Assembly (NCBI GenBank): GCA_029861955.1
Contig: JAOTYK010000016.1
Span: 1 to 64,000, forward strand
Direction of reading: 5' to 3'
DNA: 64,000 nt
Origin: Acidobacteriota bacterium
Lineage (GTDB): Bacteria > Acidobacteriota > Polarisedimenticolia > Polarisedimenticolales > Polarisedimenticolaceae
A model generated the notes under the pieces. That model did no database searches. It was not told where the DNA came from and saw nothing but the letters and a program-made list of their open reading frames with translations. Positions 34,224 to 43,910 of this stretch are shown piece after piece. The translations under genes were made by a program, and so were the position numbers. How positions within the stretch are numbered: the first letter of the stretch is position 1; each line of letters opens with the position of its first letter.

Positions 34224-34919
34224 ATGGAATTGTGCGCGTGTTGGAATCGAATCCGGCAGGTTGCGGTGCTGACCGCGATCCTGATGGGTGTTTCAGCGCC
34301 TTCGATCGCTCAGGATGCGGTGGCCGAGCCCCCGTTGCAGAGCACTGAGCTTCCGAGTCTCGGCGATCTTCCCGCCCGCTTCTCCGTCGGGTCGGCACTG
34401 CCGGCACTGAGGCGGTCAGAACAGACCCGAGGGTTTGTCGCGGGGCACCTGGTCCCGGGCCTCGTCCGGTCTCTGGACCGCGAAACGAGCTTCCACAGAA
34501 CGTTCACGGATGTCCACGAGCTCCAGGGGCACGCGCTTTTCGAATACTACGTTGATCGCACCGAGCGCCGTGTGGGGCGCGGCGCCCTCCGGGCGGCCAA
34601 GCTCTACATGCTGGAACGAACCGGGCTGGAGTCGGCCATCGACGGCTGGCTCAATCGTCGGGGTCGGGGATCCGTGGCCGATCTTGGCGACGCGTCCGGT
34701 GCCTCTCGCGATACGTCCTACGGTGTCGGAATCTCCGGCGGGCTTCCGGAGGCTTCCGTGACCCGTCGCCTGGAGAAGAGTCAGGTGAGGTTGCTGCTTG
34801 GCGTACGAGGCCGGTCATCCGTTGAGTACCGTCACCAGCGATTCGAGGGAGTCCGCCTGCGGCTGCACCACGATATCGAAGAGCAGCACACGGGACTGGA
34901 CCTACGGATCTTCTTCTAG
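34224..34919 (+). CDS. Exported protein of unknown function
   Basis: 231 aa from ATG 34224, chosen because it opens a signal peptide (MELCACWNRIRQVAVLTAILMGV...SIAQD); an upstream in-frame ATG at 34173 is possible. The mature protein is basic, with a C-terminal stretch of alternating residues (VRLLLGVRG...VEYRHQRFEGVRLRLHHD...GLDLRIFF) ending in Phe, which is the look of outer-membrane strands. No family recognised. The 160-base gap before it holds the divergent upstream region of the CNNM gene and no other gene. Confidence 0.55.
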   Translation: MELCACWNRIRQVAVLTAILMGVSAPSIAQDAVAEPPLQSTELPSLGDLPARFSVGSALPALRRSEQTRGFVAGHLVPGLVRSLDRETSFHRTFTDVHELQGHALFEYYVDRTERRVGRGALRAAKLYMLERTGLESAIDGWLNRRGRGSVADLGDASGASRDTSYGVGISGGLPEASVTRRLEKSQVRLLLGVRGRSSVEYRHQRFEGVRLRLHHDIEEQHTGLDLRIFF

Positions 34920-34926
34920 GAAGCGC

Positions 34927-36675
34927 TCAGTCTCCGCCGGTCTCCTCGGTCGCCGAATCCGGAAACAACAGATCCAGGTCGAGCTTCTCGAAGAGAATCT
35001 CCGGCTCTCCGAGCGCCTGCCCGGCCGGAAGGTCGTCGAGTGCGCTTTCCCAACTCAACTCTTCCGAGATGGCTAGCATCTCCGCGACACGCGTCGCGGA
35101 GAACGGCATGAACGGAGCCATCAACGTCGCGAGCGCTCGTACGGTTTGTAGGCAGATATTCATCGTCGATCCACATGCCGCGAGATCCGTCTTGCGCTGC
35201 TTCCACGGGGCCTTGGTGTCGAGATAGCCATTAGCAGCCCGTGCGAGTGCCATGATCTCTGCAATCGCTGTTCGGAACTGAAACGCCTCGAGTCGCTTCG
35301 TGACCGCCGCATGTCGTTCCTCGATCTCGGCGAGATGGGCCAGATCGACCTCGTCTCGCGATCCGATCTCGGGAACACGACCCTCGAAGTTCTTGATCGT
35401 AAAGGTCAGAGATCGGTGAATGAAGTTCCCCAACGCATTCACGAGTTCGCCATTGTTGCGTGCGGCGAAGTCCTTCAGGTCGAAAGTCGTTCGTTGGGAC
35501 TCCGGCGCAATGGTTGTGAGGTAGTAGCGCAACGGATCCGGTGCGAACTGTTTGAGATACTCCTCGACCCAGATCGCCGTGCCTCGGCTCTTGCTGATCT
35601 TCTGTTCTTCCTGCCCGGGGAACTTGATATTCACGAAAGCGTTTGCCACGACATTCGACGGCAGTTGGAAGCTGCCTTCGGCCATCAGCATCGCCGGCCA
35701 GATCAGTGCGTGGAAGACGGTATTGTCCTCGCCGATGAAGTGAACGATCTTGCAGTCGGGGTCCTTCCACCAGCGTGAGTAGTCCTCGGTGCTCTCGCCC
35801 AATCGTCGACAGAGCTCCGCTGTGAAAGAGACGTAACCGATCGGCGCGTCGAACCAGACGTAGAGGACCTTACCCTCGGCGTCCGGGTCATCGAGTGGAA
35901 CCGGGATGCCCCAGTCGAGATCGCGGGTCATAGCGCGTTCAGGAAGGCCCTGCTTGATCTGGCCCAGAATGAAGTTCAGAACCGTTTCGCGCCACGCGGG
36001 ACCCTCTTGTGGGGCACGATGGGACTCTAACCATTTTCGAAGGGGTTCCTCGAAGTCCTGAAGTCGAAGATACCAATGGGTCGTGTCCCGTAACTCCGGC
36101 CGTGTGCCGGTGATCGTGCTGACGGGATCTCCAAGTTGGGTTGGGTCGATCGCGTTCCCGCACGATTCGCACTGATCCCCAAATGCCTCGGGGTGCTGAC
36201 ACGGCGTGCCGTCGGCACCGTCGTGATAGCAGCGACCCTTGACGTAGCGATCGGGGAGAAACTGCTTTGCCTCAACGTCATAGAGTTGCGAACTGGTGCG
36301 CTTCGTGAAGTAGCCCTTCTCGTGGATCTTCAGGAAGAACTCCTGGCTGAATCGCTCGTGTTGTTCCACGAACTCTCGCTGGTGCGTTCCGCCGAAGATA
36401 TCGAAGCGGATTCCCAACCCCTCGAAGTCCGCCGCTTGGCGCCGATTATAATGAGCCGTCAACTCCTCGACGGGTCGGCCTTCTTTCCGCGCACTGATGA
36501 GCGAGGCGACACCGTTGTCGTCACTGCCGCAGACGAAGCGAACCTCCTCACCTCGGGCGCGGAGGTATCGAACGTAGGTGTCGGCAGGAAGGTAGGCCCC
36601 GCCGATATGACCGACATGAAGCCGGCCGTTGGAGTACGGCAATCCGGACGTTATAAGATGTCGTCGCTTGTTCAT
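34927..36675 (-). CDS. metG: Methionyl-tRNA synthetase
   Basis: 582 aa. Class I synthetase: HIGH-type motif HVGH (20-23) after TSGLPYSNG, and KISKS (359-363). Zinc-knuckle region has four cysteines C149, C159, C169, C172; the first pair is separated by nine residues rather than the usual two. The dimerising tRNA-binding EMAP domain at the C-terminus is absent. Charges tRNA-Met with methionine. It is the last gene of the long minus-strand run, and its ATG overlaps the PDZ gene's stop as ATGA. Confidence 0.95.
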   Translation of the reverse strand: MNKRRHLITSGLPYSNGRLHVGHIGGAYLPADTYVRYLRARGEEVRFVCGSDDNGVASLISARKEGRPVEELTAHYNRRQAADFEGLGIRFDIFGGTHQREFVEQHERFSQEFFLKIHEKGYFTKRTSSQLYDVEAKQFLPDRYVKGRCYHDGADGTPCQHPEAFGDQCESCGNAIDPTQLGDPVSTITGTRPELRDTTHWYLRLQDFEEPLRKWLESHRAPQEGPAWRETVLNFILGQIKQGLPERAMTRDLDWGIPVPLDDPDAEGKVLYVWFDAPIGYVSFTAELCRRLGESTEDYSRWWKDPDCKIVHFIGEDNTVFHALIWPAMLMAEGSFQLPSNVVANAFVNIKFPGQEEQKISKSRGTAIWVEEYLKQFAPDPLRYYLTTIAPESQRTTFDLKDFAARNNGELVNALGNFIHRSLTFTIKNFEGRVPEIGSRDEVDLAHLAEIEERHAAVTKRLEAFQFRTAIAEIMALARAANGYLDTKAPWKQRKTDLAACGSTMNICLQTVRALATLMAPFMPFSATRVAEMLAISEELSWESALDDLPAGQALGEPEILFEKLDLDLLFPDSATEETGGD

Positions 36676-37397
36676 CTGGTCTCTCTATTCATCCGCTCTT
36701 GCATGATCGGCTCAACGACGATCGGGACCCCGTTCCGAACCAACTCGCATTCGAGTTTGTTGCCCACACCGGCTCCCGCGACGAGGATCGCGAGTTGATG
36801 CTGAGACGCGACGTCTTGACCGCCGATGGTCACGAGTAGGTCTCCGACACGCACCCCGGCCGTCTCGGCGGGGCTTCCCTCGGCGACCGCGGACACTAGA
36901 ACTCCAGCCTTCTCGCTCCCGCCGAAATGTTGTTGGAGGGAGGCCGGTAGGCTGATCGATTCGACGCCCATGTGGGCGCGTCGCAGGGCACGCCGCTCGC
37001 GTTCCAGCGGTCTGGCACCGATCTGGATTCGCAGATCTCGGACCGCCCGTCCACGCTTGATGGTCAGTGTGGCCCAGGCTCCCGGCTCGTGGGCACGCAC
37101 CAGGTCGATCAGCTCGCGAGAGTGTTCGATGCCCTGTCCATCGAACGCCAGGATCGAGTCTCGTGCACGAACTCCGGCCTCATCGGCGGGCCCACTCACG
37201 ACGACTCGACCGACCAGAAGCGGTTCGCGATCGTCATTCACGACAGATGCAGGATGAGGTCCCAGAGGGTTGCCGAAGGTCAATCCAACCCAGCCGGGCT
37301 CTCGTCCGTCTTCAACTGCGCTGGCAGGGGCGGCGGTGAGGGCGATCCACGCCAGGACACCGACCGCGATGGCTACGCTCGTTCGCATCCGCCCCAT
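36672..37397 (-). CDS. Exported protein with two PDZ domains
   Basis: 241 aa; the ATG at 37397 or the one three codons later can start it. Signal peptide to about residue 27. Two PDZ domains: about 40-125 (VVSGPADEAGVRARDSILAFDGQGI) and about 145-225 (VAEGSPAETAGVRVGDLLVTIGG). There is no protease domain, so it is a peptide- or protein-binding scaffold in the periplasm, not a DegP-like protease. Lies between saccharopine dehydrogenase (12-base gap) and metG (4-base overlap); a link to either is not evident. Confidence 0.8.
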   Translation of the reverse strand: MGRMRTSVAIAVGVLAWIALTAAPASAVEDGREPGWVGLTFGNPLGPHPASVVNDDREPLLVGRVVVSGPADEAGVRARDSILAFDGQGIEHSRELIDLVRAHEPGAWATLTIKRGRAVRDLRIQIGARPLERERRALRRAHMGVESISLPASLQQHFGGSEKAGVLVSAVAEGSPAETAGVRVGDLLVTIGGQDVASQHQLAILVAGAGVGNKLECELVRNGVPIVVEPIMQERMNRETR

Positions 37398-37409
37398 GGT
37401 ACTCGATGG

Positions 37410-38729
37410 TCAGTCGTGCGTCGTGTTCTCGAAAAATCGAATCCCGTACCCGGCGAGCTCGTCGAGTATCGGTTCGTAGATCACGGGTTGATTGGGGATC
37501 CAGACGCCCGGTTCGATCTTGGCGCCGGCGAGAATATTTCTGGCAGCGATTGCGGCCGGTAGGGATACCGTTCGAGACGTCGCAGAATCGCCGTCCGGGT
37601 CGCCATAGCTCTCGAGGATCGACACCGTCGTCTCCGTGCTGCCGTCGGGAAAACGGCAGACGAGCTCATGTCGCATCAGGACCATGTCTCGCTGCTCCGG
37701 CTCGTAGGACATGCGGTCGTTGAACAGCTTCGCCAACAAGTCAACTCCCGAACCGTCAACATCGGGGAGTGGTGTCTCGTCGAACAGCCCGACCCACGCC
37801 ATGCGATCCAGGATGTCGTCGTGTTCGGGGATGCCGAGGAACTCCGTGACCCGATTGCGTGGCGATGCGCTGGACGCCGGGAGCGTCTCGCAGGTCCACG
37901 AGGCCCAGGTGGAACCCCGGCGCCACGGTGACTCTCGGTGGAACAGATCCAGTTTGACCAACGCCAACATCGCTCGGCACCATCCGGGGTAGCGGATGGT
38001 GCCCCGACGGATGGAATCGATGCCCCGGAGCGAGTACTTCTCGATGTAGGGCATCGAGTCTCGGTTGGGGTACATCTCGAAATCGCCGACGCCCTCCACG
38101 GGGTAGTCCGTTTGATGATTGAATAACTCCGGCCCCGGAATCTCGACGACCTCGCCGTTCTTCAGGTAGCGAGCCGGGTTGAGGCCTGCCAGCAAGGCGC
38201 CACGAGGACTCCAGGAGAAACGGTACTTCCACGGGTTGTCTGCGGCCTCGGGAGACGGGAGTCCGCCCGTGCAACTCGAGAACTTTTCGACGCGACCTCC
38301 CCGTTTGCGCGCGTCATCGATGATGCGCAGAGCCGACATGTGGTCCAGTCCGGGGTCCAGTCCGACCTCGTTCAGGACGATCACCCCGGCCTCTCGAGCC
38401 GCGTTATCGAGGGCCTGCATGCCCTCGGAGAGGTAGGAGGCCGTGACGAGGTGCACATGGTGATCGATGGCGAATCTGGCGACTCGGGGGTGAAAGTCGA
38501 AGGGCACAAGACTCACGACGAGATCGCAGTCTGCGACCAGGGGTACCACTTCCTCGTCCCGTGTTACATCGACTGCGAGCCCGGTACCAAGCGGATGCCC
38601 GTCGATCAGGGCCTTCGCATCCCGTTCATACAGCGATCCCACGGTGACGCGGGTGTCACCAAGATCCAGGAAGTAACGGACGATGGGGCGGCTAACGAGG
38701 CCGGCACCGAGGATCAAGATCTTCCGCAC
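37410..38729 (-). CDS. Saccharopine dehydrogenase (LYS9/AASS C-terminal type)
   Basis: 439 aa from GTG 38729, with GGAG seven bases upstream; the frame upstream lacks coding character. Rossmann start VRKILILGAGLVSRP, then the saccharopine-dehydrogenase core: NEVGLDPGLDHMSALRIID and GGLPSPEAADNPWKYRFSWSPRGALL, which follow yeast LYS9 and the C-terminal half of the human bifunctional synthase closely. It splits saccharopine to glutamate and 2-aminoadipate-6-semialdehyde (or the reverse). Together with the upstream reductase, 23 bases away, it makes the saccharopine route of lysine breakdown. Confidence 0.92.
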   Translation of the reverse strand: MRKILILGAGLVSRPIVRYFLDLGDTRVTVGSLYERDAKALIDGHPLGTGLAVDVTRDEEVVPLVADCDLVVSLVPFDFHPRVARFAIDHHVHLVTASYLSEGMQALDNAAREAGVIVLNEVGLDPGLDHMSALRIIDDARKRGGRVEKFSSCTGGLPSPEAADNPWKYRFSWSPRGALLAGLNPARYLKNGEVVEIPGPELFNHQTDYPVEGVGDFEMYPNRDSMPYIEKYSLRGIDSIRRGTIRYPGWCRAMLALVKLDLFHRESPWRRGSTWASWTCETLPASSASPRNRVTEFLGIPEHDDILDRMAWVGLFDETPLPDVDGSGVDLLAKLFNDRMSYEPEQRDMVLMRHELVCRFPDGSTETTVSILESYGDPDGDSATSRTVSLPAAIAARNILAGAKIEPGVWIPNQPVIYEPILDELAGYGIRFFENTTHD

Positions 38730-38752
38730 AATCAAACTCCGCCGGCGCGAAA

Positions 38753-40069
38753 TTACGCGTCCAGATACTCGCCGAGAAACGCGAACGGTTTCGTCAGAGA
38801 TCCCCGATGGGTGATAATCGCATTGCGAAGACTCGTCGGTAGTTCCAGTTCGCTCCACGCACGGGACCAATCACAGCGAGCGAGCAGGGGAACGAATCGT
38901 ACGAGCGTGTCGCCGAAGTGCTGGGATGATTCGACCGGGAGCTGACACGGCAGATTGTCCACCGTCATCATGATGGGGCCCCGGCCCTCGACTCCGTGGC
39001 GGATCCCACCGTTTTCCGGGTCGTAGACGAATACCGGGTCGCCGGGTTCGGTCGCCTCGACGGTCGTCTCGATCCCCCCGCCGATATCGCACGAGATGTC
39101 GGCAATAACCCGGAGCGATGGGGCGTCGCCGCTCCAGAGCGACTTGACGTCGTCGACCGAGACGATCCGTGGTTGATCCGGGCTCCAGAACGAACCGTGG
39201 CACAGCATCGTCAGGTGCGGAAGCCATTCCGGCATCCGACTCTCGTAGCGATCCGGATGTTCGCTGAACTCGTCGGCATCGTACCCACCGTCTTCCTTCC
39301 GTCGTACACGGTGTTTGCGCTCGAAGACGACCTTGTGGACGGTCTTGCGGGAGAGCCGGTCGTTCGTGACCAGGGTCGCCAGATCCTCCGGAGCGATTTC
39401 CAGCGTGGGTAGTCGGTCATATACCTCTTGCGCACCTCGCGAGACGTTTCCGTGGCCGGTAAACCCGCAAACGATCGGTTGCTGGGACATCTCCAATCCG
39501 TTATGTCGCAACGTCTCGCCGACCCTGGAGATGTGATGGGTCGCCTCGTCAAGGTTGGAGTAGTCGTGGGCCAATCGGATGTCCCTGAACGGGGTCGTGA
39601 GCCCTTCGTATTCAAAACGTTTTCCGAGGGCCCACAGCGAGTTGATCATTCCCGCGTATCCGGCATGCTGGCCGAAGAAAATCAGGCGCTTCTCACGCTC
39701 GTCAACGATGTACTCGTAGTCGATCAGTGTTGACCGGGACTCCAGGAGCCGACGTAGGAGCGGCATGTTGTGGGATTGACCCTTCGCCGTGTGGGAAAAA
39801 AACAGGTAGACCCGGTTGTCTTCAATTTTATCGACCGGGATCTCCTTGATCCCGAAGACGATCCGACAATCTTCCACGCTGGGTCGGATCTCCGCGCCGG
39901 CGTGGGTGTAGTCCAGGGTCGGGAATGCGCGATGGGGCGAAGGCTGGACGACGAACCGCAGATCGGAGTGCTCACCCAATTCCGCAATATGATCGGGTGT
40001 CAGGGGTGAACGACGCTCCCAGTGATTCTTGTCCTCGGCGCGGATTCCAAGCATACGAATCTCGTTCAT
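38753..40069 (-). CDS. Lysine-ketoglutarate reductase (AASS N-terminal type)
   Basis: 438 aa, ATG start. N-terminal LGIRAEDKNHWERRSPLTPDHI is the alanine dehydrogenase/transhydrogenase-type opening found in the lysine-2-oxoglutarate reductase half of eukaryotic AASS; IVCGFTGHGNVSRGAQEV is the nucleotide-binding region, and CDIGGGIETT follows later. It joins lysine and 2-oxoglutarate to saccharopine. In animals and plants this domain is fused to saccharopine dehydrogenase; here the two are separate neighbouring genes. No aminoadipate-semialdehyde dehydrogenase gene is visible in the window. Confidence 0.9.
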   Translation of the reverse strand: MNEIRMLGIRAEDKNHWERRSPLTPDHIAELGEHSDLRFVVQPSPHRAFPTLDYTHAGAEIRPSVEDCRIVFGIKEIPVDKIEDNRVYLFFSHTAKGQSHNMPLLRRLLESRSTLIDYEYIVDEREKRLIFFGQHAGYAGMINSLWALGKRFEYEGLTTPFRDIRLAHDYSNLDEATHHISRVGETLRHNGLEMSQQPIVCGFTGHGNVSRGAQEVYDRLPTLEIAPEDLATLVTNDRLSRKTVHKVVFERKHRVRRKEDGGYDADEFSEHPDRYESRMPEWLPHLTMLCHGSFWSPDQPRIVSVDDVKSLWSGDAPSLRVIADISCDIGGGIETTVEATEPGDPVFVYDPENGGIRHGVEGRGPIMMTVDNLPCQLPVESSQHFGDTLVRFVPLLARCDWSRAWSELELPTSLRNAIITHRGSLTKPFAFLGEYLDA

Positions 40070-40118
40070 CGATAGCGTCCAGCACTGTGTTGGAATCCGA
40101 GGAGTCTAGCAGACCGTT

Positions 40119-41159
40119 CTATTCCAGTTTTTCGCCCTCGATCCGCGAGGCCCGCGGCGGAGCGAGCCGCCGGACCACGACCCGGTCCGTACGATCGAAA
40201 ACAAGATGGCCACGGATCAACCGTGGTCGCCGTTCGAAGTCGCCGGGAAGACGTGCGTCGATATCGACCGGAGTCGGTCGGTCGCCGGCGCTTCCGATCC
40301 GATGAGCGAGAGAACTCCCGTCGAAGAGGAGGAGTTCATCACCGGCGAGACCCTGCGCCGGGGTTCTCAGGGCCCACGGGTTGTCGGCATCCCCCCCGCC
40401 GAGCGAGATCGGGTCGTAGGCGAAGATCTCGCCACCGTCGCCGTCGATGATGTCGAAGCGCCCAAACCGTCCTTCGGTGATGAATCGATCGTGTCCCACG
40501 ACCCGCAATGCGGATGTCGAAAAGCGATGCGGGCGGCGCCACGCCTCGATGAGCGTGGCCGGGTCGTCGGCGGAGCGCTCCAGGCCGACCAGCGCCTCCG
40601 CCGTCGAGAGCACCAATCGGGACCCGCCGCGAATCGCGGTGACTCCGTAGACCGGTTCTCCGGCATCGTGCTCGAGACGGGGTTTGCCGTTCAGGCCCAG
40701 AATCGTGACGCGGGTCCCGGATCGACACGCTCCGGCGCGAGGCCAGCCGACGATCGATGTCCCGTCCGCGCCGAATGAGAGGTAGAGGTCCTCCTGGATC
40801 TCCCAGAGAAGGGTTCCATCCGATCCCAACAACGATCCACCCCCACCATGGCAATCGCCCTCGCCGGCCGGACGGCGGACGAGCAGCATGCCGCCATCGG
40901 GGGACAGCTCGAGTCCGTCGCTGCGATGGGGCAGATCGATTATCCGCTGCCGCACGCCCCGTCGGTACAGCAGAGCATCCGCCTCGTGGTCGATGTTGGA
41001 GATCTGCACGACGATCTCGTCACCGACAACATCGACGTCGGGTGAAGCGCGAAACTGCCAACCCTCCGGCGGTTCGAGATGAACATCTCCGGCGCCGGAC
41101 GCGGAGGCGCCCAACATCACGACGAGGAGGCCGGTCGCGACGTGGCAGGGCCTAACCAT
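40119..41159 (-). CDS. Exported beta-propeller-like protein of unknown function
   Basis: 346 aa from ATG 41159, overlapping the NhaC stop by 8 bases. Signal peptide (MVRPCHVATGLLVVMLGASASGAG). Beta-rich with D-G-x-x-L-L-W and L-S-P-D-G-G-M-L-L-V-R-type strands, consistent with a WD40/TolB-like propeller of six or seven blades. No catalytic motif seen. Between the antiporter and the lysine genes; the 49-base gap to the reductase is the longest in this run. Confidence 0.6.
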   Translation of the reverse strand: MVRPCHVATGLLVVMLGASASGAGDVHLEPPEGWQFRASPDVDVVGDEIVVQISNIDHEADALLYRRGVRQRIIDLPHRSDGLELSPDGGMLLVRRPAGEGDCHGGGGSLLGSDGTLLWEIQEDLYLSFGADGTSIVGWPRAGACRSGTRVTILGLNGKPRLEHDAGEPVYGVTAIRGGSRLVLSTAEALVGLERSADDPATLIEAWRRPHRFSTSALRVVGHDRFITEGRFGRFDIIDGDGGEIFAYDPISLGGGDADNPWALRTPAQGLAGDELLLFDGSSLAHRIGSAGDRPTPVDIDARLPGDFERRPRLIRGHLVFDRTDRVVVRRLAPPRASRIEGEKLE

Positions 41160-43092
41160 GAGTGCCCGTCGGCCGACCCACAAGCCGAAGGATCCCGAAC
41201 AGCGTAAGGGCTGATGCGATCAGCGACAGCCATGGCGAGAAGCCCAGCCCGGCCGGGATGTAACCGAAGACGAGGGCCACGCCCGCGACGACCATCGCGT
41301 ACGGCATCTGTGTTCGCACGTGGTCGACGTGATCACAAGCTGACGCCATCGACGAGAGGACCGTGGTGTCGGAGATCGGGCTGCAGTGATCGCCGAAGAT
41401 CGCCCCGGCGAGAACCGACGAGATGGTCGCAAGCAGGATCGATTCGGCGCCGGCGACGCTGTAGCCGCCTGATTGTGCGAGGGCGAAGGCGGACGGGACC
41501 GCCAGCGGGATCAGGATGCCCATGGTGCCCCACGCAGCACCGGTAGCGAACGCGGTCGCGGCGGCGATCATGAATACGATTGCGGGGAGGAGACCCGGAT
41601 GCAGCCGATCAGAGAGGATGTTCACCATGTAGTCGGCGGCGTGTAGGTCCTGACAGACCGCCGAGATACACCATGCCAACGCGAGGATGACAAACGCCAT
41701 CATCATCCCGCGGACACCGGCGATCCATGCACCGACGGCCTGAGCCAGCGACAGTATCCGTTGGACCCACGGAAGGGCGATCGCGACGAGGCAGCCCGAC
41801 AGCGACGCGTAGAGCAGTGCGTCGTAGGAGCTGCCGGCCCCCAGGACGTTACCCAGCCCGCGCCATCCGAGTTCGCCCAATGTGCGGGTTCCGTCGGGGT
41901 CGCCATTTTCGATCAGGCCTGCGCGACCGGAGAGCCAAAGCGAGACGAACGTCACGATCAATACGGATGCGACCGGTACCACGGCATTCCACAGGCGATG
42001 GGGTTTGTCGCCAACCGGTTTGAGGTCTTCATGGTCGAAGTCTGCCAGCGGGGTCGAGCCCTCGCGCAGAACATGACCCGACAAGGCACGCTTTTCCGCC
42101 TCGCGCATTGGACCGAAGTCGCGTCCGGTGCTGCACAGCATCAATCCAAAGGCCAGGGCCAGAACGGGATAGAAGTTGTACGGGAGCGACCTCAGGAAGA
42201 CGACGTAGGGATCCAGGTCGGAACCACTCGTGGTCAGCGCGTCACCGATCAGCGAAACCTCGAACCCGATCCAGGTTGACACGAGGAAGATACTGGCGAC
42301 CGGCGCGGCCGTGGAATCGACCAGGAACGCCAGCTTCTCGCGGGAGATGCGGAGTCGGTCGGTGACGGGGCGCATGGTGTTTCCGACGAGCAGGCTATTG
42401 GCGTAATCGTCAAAGAAGACGAACAGCCCTAGGCCCCAGGTCGTCAGCTGTCCGCGTCGCCTGCTGGTCGCGAAGCCACGCAGCGAGTCGACCAGTCCGT
42501 TCGTTCCACCGCTCCGAAGCATCACTCCGACCATCCCGCCGAGCAGCAGCGAAAACAGGAGCACCCGCGTGTGGTCGCGATCGACAATCGCGTTGACCGC
42601 GTAATGATCGATCCATCGCAGCAGGCCGACAAGCGGGCCGCCATAGACGATCGTCGCACCCACCCACACGGCGATGGCGAGAGCCGGGAGTACCTGCCGG
42701 AACAGCAGGGCCAGAAGGATGGCCAGGGCCGGCGGAACCAGGGCCAGCCAGCCGGGGATTCCGCGGACGGGAACGTCGATCGCGTCCACAGACGATCCCG
42801 GCAAAACCAGCCGTAGTTTTCCTCGCCCGGGGGGTCCGTTCGGTATCTCGATCGTTGTCCGCCCGTCGTCGTCCAGAACGCCCGAGGCCAGTCGGGAGCC
42901 CGCCGAGTCGTTCAGCTCGTACCGCAGACCCGCCACCGTCGGATTGTCCGCGATGACCTCGAGTTCCATGGGGAGCCGATTGAGATGGAGGCGAGGGGAC
43001 TCGACGCGAATTCCGGGCTCTTGCGCCAGCGCGGGACTCGCCAGACCGAGCAGGAGTAAGAGAAAGGTAAAGACCGCAGAAAGACGTCGCAT
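41152..43092 (-). CDS. NhaC-family Na+/H+ antiporter with periplasmic N-domain
   Basis: 646 aa. Signal peptide (1-24), an approximately 85-residue extracytoplasmic beta domain, then about a dozen membrane helices from residue 117 with the NhaC-family segments FFDDYANSLLVGNTMRPV and GDHCSPISDTTVLSSM. Family members exchange Na+ for H+ at the inner membrane; some of this shape carry organic substrates. The N-terminal domain is found in a subgroup and its role is unknown. ABC permease ends 23 bases upstream, propeller protein overlaps downstream. Confidence 0.88.
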   Translation of the reverse strand: MRRLSAVFTFLLLLLGLASPALAQEPGIRVESPRLHLNRLPMELEVIADNPTVAGLRYELNDSAGSRLASGVLDDDGRTTIEIPNGPPGRGKLRLVLPGSSVDAIDVPVRGIPGWLALVPPALAILLALLFRQVLPALAIAVWVGATIVYGGPLVGLLRWIDHYAVNAIVDRDHTRVLLFSLLLGGMVGVMLRSGGTNGLVDSLRGFATSRRRGQLTTWGLGLFVFFDDYANSLLVGNTMRPVTDRLRISREKLAFLVDSTAAPVASIFLVSTWIGFEVSLIGDALTTSGSDLDPYVVFLRSLPYNFYPVLALAFGLMLCSTGRDFGPMREAEKRALSGHVLREGSTPLADFDHEDLKPVGDKPHRLWNAVVPVASVLIVTFVSLWLSGRAGLIENGDPDGTRTLGELGWRGLGNVLGAGSSYDALLYASLSGCLVAIALPWVQRILSLAQAVGAWIAGVRGMMMAFVILALAWCISAVCQDLHAADYMVNILSDRLHPGLLPAIVFMIAAATAFATGAAWGTMGILIPLAVPSAFALAQSGGYSVAGAESILLATISSVLAGAIFGDHCSPISDTTVLSSMASACDHVDHVRTQMPYAMVVAGVALVFGYIPAGLGFSPWLSLIASALTLFGILRLVGRPTGTHG

Positions 43093-43115
43093 CGCAAAAT
43101 GCTAACACGCCCATG

Positions 43116-43910
43116 TCAGGCAGGCAGCCGCCGTCGATTCGCGATCCGCCAGGCGAGCGTCAAGAGGAGGAGAGATGCCCCGATGACGACCGCCAATTCC
43201 ACCAGCGCATTGGGGCCCGCCAGAACCACACTATCCGGAAGATCTGCTCCGTAGAGTCCACGACGGATGGCAGCCATGCCATAGGTCAACGGATTGAACT
43301 GAACGACGGGGCGCAAGACTGCGTGTAACCCGTCTGTCGGAAACATCGCCCCCGAAACAATCCACAACGGGAACAACGCGAGGCTCATCACGACGTGGTA
43401 TCCCTGGACGGAATTGAGCCACCAGGCGATCACGAAGCCGGTCAGTGTGAGTGCAAGCGCCAACGACAAAAGGGCGGCCAGCAGCGTGGGCCACGCGATG
43501 TTTCCGAGGGGGAATCCTGCCCATGGTGCCAGGACCAAGAACATCAGGCCATGCAGGACGGCAACGCTGGCAGCACCGAGGGACTTACCGAGGACCATCG
43601 ATCCGCGGGATCCCGGCGCGACGAGGACACCTTGCAGGAAGCCCTCACGGCGATCCTCGATGACCGACATCGTTGTCGAGATGCTGACCTGGAGGAGCAG
43701 CATCATGAGAATCCCCGGGTAGAGGTATTCGAGGTAGTTCACCTCGCCGTTACCCAGGGAGAACCGCGGAGCGATCCCCGCGCCGATCGCGAGCCACAAC
43801 AGAAGCGGTGGGGCCAGGGCGCCGATCACCCTGGACCGCTGACGAAAGAATAGGCGAACCTCTCGTCTCCATAGGACACCGACGGTCGCGAGTTGGATTC
43901 GTAGCTCCAT
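43116..43910 (-). CDS. ABC-2 type transporter permease
   Basis: 264 aa from ATG 43910, sharing one base with the ATPase stop. Six hydrophobic segments after the RREVRLFFRQRSRVIGAL start, typical of ABC-2/DrrB or CcmB-like exporters, with the cytoplasmic EDRREG-x-L-Q-G-V-L-V-A-P-G-S region between helices 2 and 3 and P-L-W-I-V-S-G-A-M-F-P later. Works with the ATPase upstream. Substrate unknown; genes of this kind beside ctaB are often guessed to serve cytochrome oxidase assembly. Confidence 0.88.
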   Translation of the reverse strand: MELRIQLATVGVLWRREVRLFFRQRSRVIGALAPPLLLWLAIGAGIAPRFSLGNGEVNYLEYLYPGILMMLLLQVSISTTMSVIEDRREGFLQGVLVAPGSRGSMVLGKSLGAASVAVLHGLMFLVLAPWAGFPLGNIAWPTLLAALLSLALALTLTGFVIAWWLNSVQGYHVVMSLALFPLWIVSGAMFPTDGLHAVLRPVVQFNPLTYGMAAIRRGLYGADLPDSVVLAGPNALVELAVVIGASLLLLTLAWRIANRRRLPA

